The notes under the pieces are model-generated. The model worked only from the letters and a program-made list of their open reading frames with translations, had not been told where the DNA came from and did not search any database. This document shows, one piece after another, positions 34,005 through 43,756 of a stretch of 64,000 nt of DNA. The DNA lies in contig WHUZ01000080.1 of NCBI GenBank assembly GCA_015179045.1, forward strand, positions 1 to 64,000. Reading direction: 5' to 3'. Source of the stretch: Kalaharituber pfeilii. Taxonomy: Eukaryota > Ascomycota > Pezizomycetes > Pezizales > Pezizaceae. A program made the translations under genes and the position numbers. How positions within the stretch are numbered: position 1 is the stretch's first letter; each line of letters starts with the position of its first letter.

Positions 34005-34337
34005 CTCAATGCCACCCAGTATGCCTAGATGAACAAGGTTGCAATCCTTCATCTCCCTGTGGTGATGCAATGAATGATCCCTTCCTGAAACCCTACGGTA
34101 AGCGGAAGCTCTTTTGTAGCTGCGCTAGTTCAGGCAAGAAAGGTAGTCTAGTTTGAGATTAGCACTTGCGCGGATGCATGCTTCGTTTAAGCACAGGTAA
34201 CCTTTTAAGTAATTTTAGCCATCCTGTGCTGCCCACTCTTTTCCACGACTGCCCCACCCAATGTGGTAAGAGCAACGATCAGAGTAGCACATTAGGGTAT
34301 TTGCAGTGTCACAGGCCTTGCAGGGATGAGAACAATA
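34005..34337. other. No recognisable gene
   Basis: Spacer between the nested LINE stack and the mariner-like element. No domain seen. Confidence 0.5.
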
Positions 34338-34782
34338 CTGTGGTTCACCACTTTCCCGGACACCCCACTTTCCCGGACACCGCACTTTCTCGGACACATT
34401 TACCACCTAAATTGCGCAACTTTCGCACTCAATATCTCAACAACCACAACAGCATTTGTGAATGCACTTTGTGTAGCTATTAGGCACAGTGTAATTCTTA
34501 CTATCTAGTACTTTTTCTTCATCAAAAATTGTGGTTGCAAACGGATTATGGCTTGTCGCATTTTTGTTGGAAGGCTTGGCATTTATTTGTATGGGATCCC
34601 CATACAAATGTCACCACCCCCGAATTCTGCATGCTACACCTGCAATTAATTCATAAAAAAAGCTCAGACACTCACATTCAATAGCATCACTCAGTCGGAA
34701 ACTATGAACAACATAGTTAGGTAATACCTGTAATGGTTGTAAAATTATTCACAATAATCATATTTCCCATAGAAACTATTTG

Positions 34783-35664
34783 TGTCACGGCCCGCTCCCT
34801 ACAGTCTCCGTACACTAAGCCACGACCGCCGGCAAGCCACGACCGCCGGCAAGCCATGACCGCCAGCAAGCCATGACCACCAGCAAGCCATGACCGTATC
34901 CCGCCTCCCAGTATAGCCCGCCTGCCAGTATGGCCCGCCTGCCAGTATGGCCCGCCTGCCAGTATAGCCCGCCTGCCAGTATAATCCACCTGCTAGTATA
35001 GCCCGCCTGCTAGTATAGCCTGCCTGCCAGTACAACCCGCCTGCTAGTATAGTCCGCTTGCTAGTATAGCCCGCCTGCCAGTACGACCCGCCGGCTAGTA
35101 TAGCCCGCCGGCTAGTATAGCCCGCCTGCTAGTATAGCCCGCCTGCTAGTACAGCCCGCCTGCTAGTATAGCCCGCTCACCAGTACAGCCTGCCTGCTAG
35201 TATCGCCGCCTGCCAGTATCGCCCGCCTGCCAGTATCGCCCGCCTGCCATGAAAACTCTGCCTTCGCTACTCTGTTCTTACTGCTGCCCTCGTCGCTGCT
35301 TCTACCTTTGTATTATGCTTCTTAGGTAATAAACCTATCATGTATATATAGGCTCTATCTTGCCCTCATGTAAATAGTTCCTTCTCTCCTTGTCTGTTGT
35401 CTTGTCTCCTTAATAGACCCATATGGTTCCTCGCAGTCTATATGTTCTTGTTATTCTTGTCAATCCCTAGATCCAATTCAGTACTTGGTCTTCTCTGCCT
35501 TTTCACCATAGCCTGCCATCGCCGTTGAACTGGAACCGCTGAACTGCTCCTGTCAAACCTCTCCTGTCAAGTTTGTCAGGCCTCTGCCATTCAGCGCTTG
35601 CAAAACTACTGTTACCCTGAACCGGCCGTATCCCTTAGCAGCACCAGCTTGCCGCCGCGTGACA
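34783..35664 (+). mobile_element. Solo LTR nested in the MITE
   Basis: 882 bp starting TGTCACGG and ending GCGTGACA, flanked by the exact 5-bp duplication ATTTG (34778-34782 and 35665-35669). A TATATATAGGCTCTATCTTG stretch near 35343 looks like its promoter. It is unrelated in sequence to the 5414 LTR. Confidence 0.9.
34815..35250 (+). repeat. 17-bp minisatellites in the LTR
   Basis: Four or five units of GACCGCCGGCAAGCCAY are followed by about 20 units of CCCGCCTGCYAGTATAG, both with a 17-bp period. They occupy the upstream (U3-like) half of the solo LTR. Confidence 0.9.
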
Positions 35665-36082
35665 ATTTGTATGAGAACAACGCCCAAAAGTAGATAGCTG
35701 TACACCAACTCTACAATTTAACAAATGAAAGTAAACTAAATGCAGCATGTTACTATTCCTCTTCAGGTGATTCTTGACATATACTATCATAGCTATTGTA
35801 ATTAGCGTTGAAGAGTAGAACTACATTCAAGTCTGATAAACATTTTGTATGGAGATCTCATACAAATAAATGCCAAGCCTTCCAACGTCAATGCGACAAG
35901 CCATAATCCCTTTGCACCCAGAAATTTTGATGAAGAAAAAGTGCTAGATAGCAAGAATTACACTTTGTCTAATAGCTACACAAAGTGTATTCACAAATGC
36001 TGTTGTGGTTGTTGAGATATTGAGTGCGAAAGTTGCGCAGTTTTGGTGGTAAATGTGTCCGGGAAAGTGGTGAACCACAGTA

Positions 36083-36738
36083 TGCATGCTTCATACAGCC
36101 AGGCCTCTCACATGGCATTAACACTATTCTAATTAAGCAATTTCAGAATCATCAAGCAGTCAATACTTATCTCTTGTTCAACTAAGTATTGAAATTTCAG
36201 AAATAGAACTTGAATACTCAAAGTATAAAAAATTCTCTAATAATAATAAGAAAGAAACTATTACTACTATGTTACGGATTCACCGCAACCGTACGGTGGG
36301 CGGTCGGTGGATGCACGCGCGCAGTATGCGCATATGCAACGTAGGCGATATGCGACAGCCGGGCGCAGGCGTCGCAGTCGCGTATGTGCTATATGAGCTA
36401 CGCAGAGGACTAGCGAGCATCACTAATCAAGTGTCTTTTTGGGCGGACGGTATCCGTAACTCTGTGCGTTTACCACATCCGTTACCTACTAATTCTACTA
36501 CTCTATTACACCTCTATAATTCCTCTTATAGGTTCTATTATTAATAAAAAAGACGTTAATTAAATATTTTCTAATTATTTAATTACCTTTTTAATTTTTC
36601 TTAAATGTTGTATCTCGCTTTTATGAAGGCCGTCTTAGTAGGTTCTTGGCAACCCGAGCTGGCAACTCGCTGAGTCAGTTCTCCAGAAGGACCGGGACGT
36701 CGGGTCAGGTTACAGGCCGGTTGTAACATTGCCAACCC
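36083..36738. other. No recognisable gene; possible small inverted-repeat element
   Basis: GTTACGGAT at 36271 and ATCCGTAAC near 36452 are inverted around a GC- and CpG-rich 190-bp core. This may be a small element or a promoter-like island. Nothing else seen. Confidence 0.4.
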
Positions 36739-36750
36739 GACCCGTTGCGT

Positions 36751-36797
36751 CATAGCCCCCAGGGCGGCACGCGAGTAATGATATAAAAAAAAAAAAA
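36751..36797 (+). mobile_element. Tail-only class A LINE insertion (47 bp)
   Basis: CATAGCCCCCAGGGCGGCAC, GCGAGTAATGATAT and 13 A are flanked by the exact 12-bp duplication GACCCGTTGCGT (36739-36750 and 36798-36809). This is the shortest complete example. Confidence 0.94.
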
Positions 36798-36809
36798 GAC
36801 CCGTTGCGT

Positions 36810-37822
36810 ACACTACATGATATGGGTATATTTTGTATATTTACAATGCATAAGCAAAAGCCTTTGTAACTATGCAATACAAGGCAAAGAGAGATGTGGA
36901 TCCGAGGGGACACTCCTTGGATTTCGTTTTTCAATACTGTTCGAAACATTACCAACAACAGTTAATAAGAGTACATTGGTTGAGTTGTATATTGCTTATG
37001 CAGGGGTCCTCTCGGATGCATGTCTTGTGACTCCATTGCCTGTTCATTTTAACATTCTACTTCTATGCATTCCAAATGCGATCTATTTCTAATAATGTTC
37101 ATTCCTATTTGCTTTGCAGTGTTAACTTCGGTTGACGATTGATGTTCATACACTTAGCCTGCAATTGTTTTCGAGAGCCTCCAAAATTACGTGTCACCCT
37201 GCAATGGCGATCGGATCCCTTATCAGTTTGTGATACGGCACATCCCGCATTTCGTCTGCATCCTGCTTGGCAAGAACCACCAAAATCCACCAATAACGTT
37301 CGAGAAAGTGGGAACGTGCCTGAAGCAGCAACGTCAAAGGGTGCCAACCGTAGTTCGGCTGAAGTTAAAAAAGAAAACGAAACACAAAAACTTATCCCGA
37401 TCTTCAAGCACATTTTCCCGCAACAGATACTTGGGGAATCCACTTTCTCGGATTGGGATATCTAAGGAAAGAAGGCTCAGATCCTTGGCCTGCTGCGAGA
37501 TGCGAAAGTGTCTGGAGAACAAGAATCGAGAGCAGCTGGCGTTGTTCTAAGAATTCGAGACCATGTCATTTCTCACATGCCGTCCAATGGAGTCTTGCGA
37601 GCGTATACAAGAAGGCACAAGTCCAAGCGCCTCAAACGTGATTTTGTAGACTAGCCAGAGATCAGCGATGACATAACTGCGACAAGGAATCTCAATCGCG
37701 ATAAACGTACTCCTCCATGCCCGAGTATGATCAAGACGCTCCATGAAGCATGCTTCTTCCATTGCTTCTCCGCCATCACAACAAACAAGGCAGACGAGGG
37801 GCAGACGAGGTATGGAAGAAGT
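36810..37822. other. Unassigned region, short frames only
   Basis: A 108-119 residue pair of overlapping frames at 37139-37550 has no recognisable domain. I cannot say whether it is part of a multi-exon gene. Confidence 0.4.
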
Positions 37823-37945
37823 GGCCGGCGCATTTTTTATTTTTTTTTATATCAATACTCGCGTGCCGCCCTATGGGCTATGGCGAGGTCTAGTTACATC
37901 AAAACAAAGTACAAGTACGGAAAAATAGAAGTAAATCCCCCGGGG

Positions 37946-38032
37946 CTAACCCCTCGCCCATTCCAAAATTCCTATCACTCCCCGAAGGCCCTCCTTTACC
38001 CTGCCATGGCCAAGTGCTACAAGCGGGGTTAT

Positions 38033-38067
<35 letters not shown>

Positions 38068-38705
38068 AGGCCCTCCTTTCATCTTGGTCACCCAAGGGTC
38101 TGCACAATCCATCCTCACCCCTTGGGCATCTCTGCTTCCAAGCTCTACATTGAGACAATATGTGAAGGGTCGTTTCTTCAGCCTCGCCGCACCACCGGCA
38201 TTCCGGGCTGTCAGCTGTGCCGACCTTGAATTTCCAGCGCCAGAGGCCCTTGCCTCCAAGGATGCCAGCTAGCGTTGCGACCCTATTGCCTAGTCTGCGT
38301 AGTGGCCTATATGACATATGCAGTCTGTTTCTTTCGGCCGCTCTCCTTGCTTTGGCCTCTTGTTTCATCCCGTCCTCCGTGACAATCTCGTTTTGATATG
38401 GCAGCTGTGTACCAACCTTGGCTGCTCGATCTGCTTCGGTGTTGCCTGGGATTCCTTTATGACCTTTGACCCACATTACCGCTATTTCAAGGTCGCCCCT
38501 TTCGTTACTCCGGTCCCAAGCCTCCCTTACTCGCTGTGCTGGCCCTTTGTGTGTTGGTTCCCCTTCGGCGATCCTTTGTAGCTTGGTTATTGCAGTCTTG
38601 GAGTCTGTGATGATCAGTAGTTCAGTGAATCGGCTTGTGAGGGCATCCTCCATGGCAATCAGTTCCGCGTCATTTACTGTACTGAGAGCTTCCACATATG
38701 TGGAA
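37946..38705 (-). pseudogene. LINE RNase H fragment interrupted by a tail insert
   Basis: Encodes the second to fourth RNase H motifs (TVNDAELIAMEDA, LLIITDSKTAI, VMWVKGHKGIPGNTEADR) and the knuckle CRWCGEAEETTLHILSQC. A 68-bp class B tail plus duplicated target (37998-38079) splits the last codons before the ending GILEWARG. The insert's poly-T is read as a run of phenylalanine, so the frame continues through it by chance. Confidence 0.85.
37998..38065 (+). mobile_element. Tail-only class B LINE insertion inside a LINE
   Basis: ACCCTGCCATGGCCAAGTGC, TACAAGCGGGGTTATGTGAT and poly-A are flanked by the exact 14-bp duplication GAAGGCCCTCCTTT (37984-37997 and 38066-38079). Confidence 0.94.
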
Positions 38706-38759
38706 GGCCGGCGCATTGGGAGCGACAACAGGACCACCGACCTGTCAAGAGGACGGACC

Positions 38760-38926
38760 AAATCCCCGGGTAGAGTTGATGCAGTGGGTGGCCGGAGGAG
38801 TTTAGGTGGTTGTTATCTTGTTTGGTTTCCTGTGATTTTTATCTCATCTTATTTGCATTTATTTTAGTTAATCTCGTGGTAACCCATAGGGCGGTGTACA
38901 GGTAATGTAAAAAAAAAAAAGGCGTA
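38760..38926 (+). mobile_element. Probable LINE 3' UTR with diverged class A tail
   Basis: ATCTCGTGGTAACCCATAGG, GCGGTGTACAGGTAATGT and 11-12 A resemble the class A end, with the hairpin arm reduced to CCC/GGG. Upstream sequence resembles LINE 3' UTRs. No duplication found. Confidence 0.6.
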
Positions 38927-38929
38927 GCT

Positions 38930-39256
38930 AGCATTTGTAACTGGAGTTGTGACACCCATCACTGCCTTTATGGCTTTATTTTTGCCACTAGTGCCGTCAT
39001 ATTGGGACACAGGACAATTCCTTTCCCTAATGGACCCAGCAAAAGCACCATAAGTGTATCAGAGGTCTGAGTTGACAGGTAGTGTCGCCGAAAGTGTGGG
39101 GTTCGCAGCACCAGCTAGAGAGATTTTCCTATAAAGCAGCTGTATATGATGCCTCAGAAACGATTTGTGACAGTTTTCTATCTCACTTGATAGCCTTCAC
39201 CGAAGGATCGTCCAGTCACCTGCCTTTGGTACCTTTCGAGTGCTACTACCCACAAT
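38930..39256. other. Region upstream of the phosphate transporter gene
   Basis: One frame at 38940-39053 reads TGVVTPITAFMALFLPLVPS and on to a stop, resembling the tail of a membrane protein, but a stop lies just upstream. Probably promoter/5' UTR of the next gene plus a fragment. Confidence 0.35.
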
Positions 39257-41565
39257 ATGGCAGCGTTACCTCAGTATGATTATATTTTTGCAATAGCTAT
39301 GCTATTTTCGTTTCTCGATGCCTGGGGTATCGGAGCAAATGATGTGGCAAATTCGTACGTTGCTTACCCTTATGATCCCAGGTCTCACTTGAACTAATTA
39401 ACGTTAAGATTCGCGACAACTGTTTCCTCTCGGTCAATCACTATGGTGCAAGCAATGTTGCTTGCAAGCGTTTGTGAATTCCTGGGAGCAGTGCTGGCTG
39501 GCAGTCGGGTTTCAGACACTATTCGTAACAAAATTGGTCTGTTTAGTTGACTCCCGATAGAATGCTTGAATTTGCCGTTAATCTATGATTTATTAGTTGC
39601 CATTAGCAAATTTAAATCTGAGCCAGAGGTCCTAATGTTGGGGATGGCGTGTGCTCTGGTCGCAAGTAGCACTTGGCTTGCTACTGCGACAAAATTTGGC
39701 ATGCCCGTTTCCACAACGTGAGTATAGCAACTACTATCATTCAGCCCGATCTGGTGCCATCCCAGTGGTCTATTCATGCATTAGCTAACGCTCTTCCTTA
39801 GTCATTCTACTGTGGGAGCTGTCATTGGAACTGGTGTTGCGGTATTTGGTATCGATGGAGTCAACTGGAGCTGGAGCAAAAAGGGGGTTACGCAGGTTTT
39901 GGCCTCTTGGGTAATTGCACCGGCAATTGCAGGTGCATTGTCAGTATGTCTCTTTTTGGTTACCAAATATGGCGTGTTACGGCGAAAAGATTCCCTCCGT
40001 GCCGGATTCTACATGGTTCCTATTTACTTCGCGCTCACCTCTGGTGTACTCACGATGTTGGTGGTATGGAAAGGAGCACCTAGCCTCAAGCTGGATAACT
40101 GGTCAGCTGGACGAATCGTTGCTTGCATTCTCGGTGTTGCAGGTGGCATGGCATTGCTATCAGCTTGCTTCTTACTGACGTTTTTGCATCGATTGTTGGT
40201 TTTGGAGGATTGGACACTGAAATGGTCTGCTTCTAAACCCCTTGAAGATGAGTCACTACGATGACTAATGCTCAAGTGTTGGAGAATAGGCATCATGCCT
40301 TCCTCGGCCCGCTGCTTTTGAAACGGGGACCCGTTCCTCCCATTCCAGAAGGCATGAATGTGCAGATTATCCAAGATTATTATCGTGGCCATGCTACCCG
40401 AGAGCAACTTGAGGCAACAGACATTGGCAGACAGGCCTTGGAGGACCTTGATCACGCGATAGCTGCACATAACATAAAAGAAGAAGGAAACACTCACCTT
40501 ACTGCCAACCTTACGGCAAATGTGAACCCAGAGAACCGCAATTCGGTAGCTAATATAGACAAAGTTGGCCCTTGGTATTCGTGCAAAAACCTCTGGATAG
40601 TATTCGTGGACGCGTTTATGCATGGTGTGCGACAAGATGTAGTGGGCTTGCAACAGCGCGACTCAAAGGTTGCGGGACAACGTGCTGCCATCATGGATAT
40701 GCACGCACGCGCTGCACATTTTGATAACAAAACAGAGCAGTAAGTCGTTCGCTCCCCTTGGGATGAATGAAGGAGCTGACATCGATCAAGTTTGTACAGT
40801 TTTTTGCAGGTGTTGACTGCTGCTACTGCGTCATTCGCGCATGGTTCCAATGATCTGGCCAATGTTAGGTTCCCTCTCCATCCTAAATGTAGCAGGTGTT
40901 AATATGCAGAAAGGCGACGGGCCCGCTTGCTGCCGTTTATTTGGTCTGGAGCACTGGGGCTACAAAAGACAAGTCTCCGGTTCCCGTATGGGTTCTCGTT
41001 TATGGGGCGTGAGTACTGCTCATCACCCATTATTGAAGAGAAAAGTGACTGCGAAACTAACTATAAACACCAGTTCTGCAATTGTTATTGGACTTTGGAC
41101 CTACGGTTACAACGTGATGCGAAACCTCGGGAACCGTCTGACATTGATGTCGCCGTCCCGTGGATTTTCTATGGAGCTAGGCGCGGCGACTGCGGTAGTT
41201 ATGGCCTCAAGGCTTTCGATCCCAATCTCCACCACTCAATGTATAGTTGGTGCAATTGTAGGAGTGGCTTTGTGTAATGGTGATCTGAAGGCTCTAAACT
41301 GGAGGATGATTGCGTTTGTTCCCCAACACACTCTCTGCCCTCCGAAACTTCAAAATAACGCGCTAAGTTTATGGTGATCGAACAGGTGGTGTTATGGTGG
41401 ATGGATTCTCACGTTACCAGTTACAGCGACCATCTCCGGTGTATTGCTAGGGTCAGTTCACCGCTACTCAGAGTTAAAGTTAGCATCTAACGAGTCACGC
41501 ATTACCCTAGAATTATTATCAATGCGCCGTACGTTGCTGCTAACCTTCTTGTACGCACATACTAA
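39257..41565 (+). CDS. PHO89: Sodium/phosphate symporter, PiT family
   Basis: Ten exons (39257-39354, 39409-39536, 39597-39717, 39802-40224, 40290-40739, 40791-40863, 40914-41008, 41074-41313, 41386-41451, 41511-41565) join to one frame of 582 residues, close to yeast Pho89 (574). The family's two signature copies are visible: GANDVANS at residues 26-33 (exon 1/2) and GSNDLAN at 425-431 (exon 6), each followed by matching halves (FATTVSSRS; ATGPLAAVYLVWSTG). Other family landmarks are TKFGMPVSTTHSTVGAVIG, SRGFSMELGAA, SIPISTTQCIVGA and the ending INAP. Residues about 255-405 form the long hydrophilic central loop. The protein should sit in the plasma membrane and import phosphate with sodium. 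Apparent frameshifts disappear once 50-84 nt introns are removed; several end in CTAAC/CTAAT branch-like motifs. Splice sites are inferred by eye. Confidence 0.88.
39355..41510 (+). other. Nine short introns of the PHO89-type gene
   Basis: Introns at 39355-39408, 39537-39596, 39718-39801, 40225-40289, 40740-40790, 40864-40913, 41009-41073, 41314-41385 and 41452-41510, all GT...AG and 50-84 nt. Donors vary (GTACGT, GTCTGT, GTGAGT, GTCTGC, GTAAGT, GTTAGG, GTGAGT, GTTTGT, GTCAGT). Each was chosen because it restores the conserved protein frame. Confidence 0.8.
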
Positions 41566-41569
41566 CTTA

Positions 41570-42700
41570 ATTCAGACGCCTGTGATACTCTCCTTAGTGT
41601 ACCTCCCTGGCTTATTAACGAAGGTGAATTGAAGGAACCTCAAGAGATGATTAGCATAAGATGGTGCGATTTACTTGACCTTGGACACAGACAAGCTGCA
41701 AAACCTTTTTTTTTTTTTTTTTTGGCGTGGTAATATAAGTCCTTCGCATGATGAAGTTCCGTAGGGGCTGATTATGCGTGTTTGCAATCCTGTTCAAATA
41801 AATGCTGCACTTATTGTTACAATGAAAATCTGAATCCATCGATTCCCTACTGTGTGCAACCATCGTGCAAGTAGTGGCGAATACTGTAATAATGCTCGTT
41901 TCCTGACCACGGGTGTTGAGGCTATGGTGGTAACCACGGTACAGATGGGGAAACAATAAGGCTAAACGCGGGCCGGAACGCCACTCATATGTAGGACTAT
42001 GTAATGATGCCTATATAGGCTAAGAAAGCGAGCTCATATTTCAGGCCTTACCCCACACACCCCACCAACCCCCACGCCTTCCTCGCGCATCATTGAAGTA
42101 TCAGGAGAAAGTCAAGAAAGTAGCTGTAATTGAGGCCACGGAGGAAATAAATGAATATATCATACCCTATGAAATCAGTAACCCGCTTCTACATCGTGAC
42201 CCGCTTCACCGTAGAGCACAGTAGCCCTGGATTTGGGCATGCGTAGCAGTGGGAATGGGAATGGGTACATTGGTAGTGGCGTTACGATGCTACTAGGTGT
42301 ATGTGAAACTGTTGCTGTGGTTGAATAGGAACTGGAAAAATTTGTGCCGGTCACTTGGGCTCGAAAGGGCATGGGTGGGTGTACAGACTGATTTCGCTTT
42401 TAGGACGGAGTTTTTGTTTTATTTTCTGGTACGCTGCTGATATTGCTCCTCTTTTTTACCTGTCGCACCTGTGTCGTCATGCCGCCAGTGGCGTCTCGAC
42501 ACAGGTCCCTAACCTAAAGTGATGATGTGACGGCTATCTGAGTTTGAATGACGTTGTTGTCGATTTGGCCATTGTTACTGTATATGACGGTGAAGCTGAC
42601 CACGACGCAGAAGCGGATCACCAAATTTTGCAGAATAGAAAATTAAATTTTTTTCCTTACGGTCTTACTGCTTTCATATCGCTACTTCCTCCACTTGTTC
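41570..42700. other. No recognisable gene; possible inverted-repeat element
   Basis: A bare poly-T run (41707-41725) has no adjacent LINE tail. An imperfect inverted repeat links about 42175-42230 (CGCTTCTACATCGTGACCCG) with about 42565-42625, separated by 350 bp, which could be a small decayed DNA element. Confidence 0.4.
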
Positions 42701-42714
42701 TAGATACTGCCGTA

Positions 42715-42771
42715 TTTTTTTTTTTTTTTTTTTTTTTTAATATCATTAATCGCTTACCGCCCTGTGGGCTT
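42715..42771 (-). mobile_element. Tail-only class A LINE insertion
   Basis: Poly-T and ATATCATTAATCGCTTACCG with CCCTGTGGGCT, flanked by ACTGCCGTA and ACTTCCGTA (9 bp, one mismatch). The insert stops within the hairpin region, one of the shortest copies. Confidence 0.83.
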
Positions 42772-43046
42772 ACTTCCGTAGTGCGAGAGAGCGGGGTATT
42801 AGAGTTGGTAACGTATGTGGGGTGGTAGTGGTCTGTGTGCTGTGGTGGGTGGGGGCCAGTGGGTATGTTATCGATAAAGTAGTAATTTTGACGATAGTAA
42901 TATTCAGAATATCTTCCTCTCCAATTTCCAGCCTGGTCGAGACTCAACCATGTACGGACAATGCTCTTGCATACTTAAAGTATTGTTTGGGAACTCTAGA
43001 AAGAGTTGCAAAGCTTGAACTAGAGATGAGCCGAGTACGAGTTCGA

Positions 43047-43263
43047 GGGTTTTTTTTTTTTTTTTTCCAATCACGTAACCCCGCTTGCAGCGCCAAGCCA
43101 TGGCAGGGTCCCTGGGTACACCCTCAAAGCCCCGAGACAGGCTCAACAAAGAAAGTTCTACATACACATTCCCGTCCCGTCCCCTCTGCCCTTCCTCCAC
43201 GCCTTTACCCAGGCTGAAAGAAAATTTCTCGTTACATGACGTCATCCCCCCTCCCCCCCCCCC
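43047..43263 (-). mobile_element. Short class B LINE insertion (about 217 bp)
   Basis: Poly-T, then CAATCACGTAACCCCGCTTG and the rest of the class B end, then about 150 bp of further 3' sequence. Flanked by AGTTCGAG (43039-43046 and 43264-43271). It shows that class B is the end of a longer element. Confidence 0.8.
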
Positions 43264-43271
43264 AGTTCGAG

Positions 43272-43756
43272 AGGGGTGCTTAAGGTATTCTAGGCCACTG
43301 TGTATCTAATAACTCAGTGAAGCTTTAGCACTTGGGGATACGCATTTGTGAAAATTGTAATAATTTTTCTACTTCTTTACAATTTATTTCCCTGAATCAA
43401 GATGTCAAGGTATACTCCTGGTAAGTTGTAGTAATGAAACCTAGGAAACCGGCAATTATGCACTAGCTCAACCCTTGAATATTGCTTACTACGTTAACTG
43501 CATAGCTATATCCGTCTAATAATATTAGCAGTAAAATAGAATACATAACGTTTCATGCACGCCATCGGGGGGCCTGATGAGGCTACACTGCATCCTTGTC
43601 ATCGCATGGAAGGCCTGAAAATGTCAACAATGGTGCACGCGCTCCATTCCTACCTCACAAGCACGACACATCAACTTAACTTTCATCAATTCCCCTTCTC
43701 TGCAAATCGGAGTACCGCCGTCAAAAGCTTCATTTCCCGGCCTACACCTGTCAACA
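43272..43756. promoter_or_regulatory. Upstream region of the SET gene
   Basis: AT-rich intergenic DNA followed by a CT-rich stretch (43650-43750) just before the start codon. A pyrimidine-rich region before the ATG is common in ascomycete promoters. No specific site identified. Confidence 0.35.

Larger units (their letters stand above)
34338..36080. mobile_element. Mariner-like MITE with long inverted repeats, copy 1
   Basis: TA-flanked (34336-34337 and 36081-36082) element with ends CTGTGGTTCACCACTTTCCC and its reverse complement. The inverted arms are about 275 bp (left) and 235 bp (right). The left arm has three tandem copies of a CACTTTCCCGGACACC motif where the right has one. Subtracting the nested solo LTR and its 5-bp duplication leaves 856 bp, matching the 847-bp relative at 63048-63894; both contain TTGGCATTTATTTGTATGGG. 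TA target sites fit the Tc1/mariner superfamily. No transposase. Confidence 0.87.
37835..38705 (-). mobile_element. 5'-truncated LINE with nested tail
   Basis: Minus-strand class A LINE flanked by the exact 12-bp duplication GGCCGGCGCATT (37823-37834 and 38706-38717). Truncated just upstream of the TVNDAEL codons, close to the truncation point of the outer LINE at 33987. Confidence 0.92.

Noticed and set aside
39812..40743. Two overlapping frames suggesting a frameshifted phosphate transporter
   Set aside because: A 65-nt intron (40225-40289) with an ACTAAT branch-like motif joins LKW to HHAFLGPLL and restores the family sequence.
41707..41725. Poly-T run as a minus-strand LINE tail
   Set aside because: Neither class A nor class B sequence follows it.
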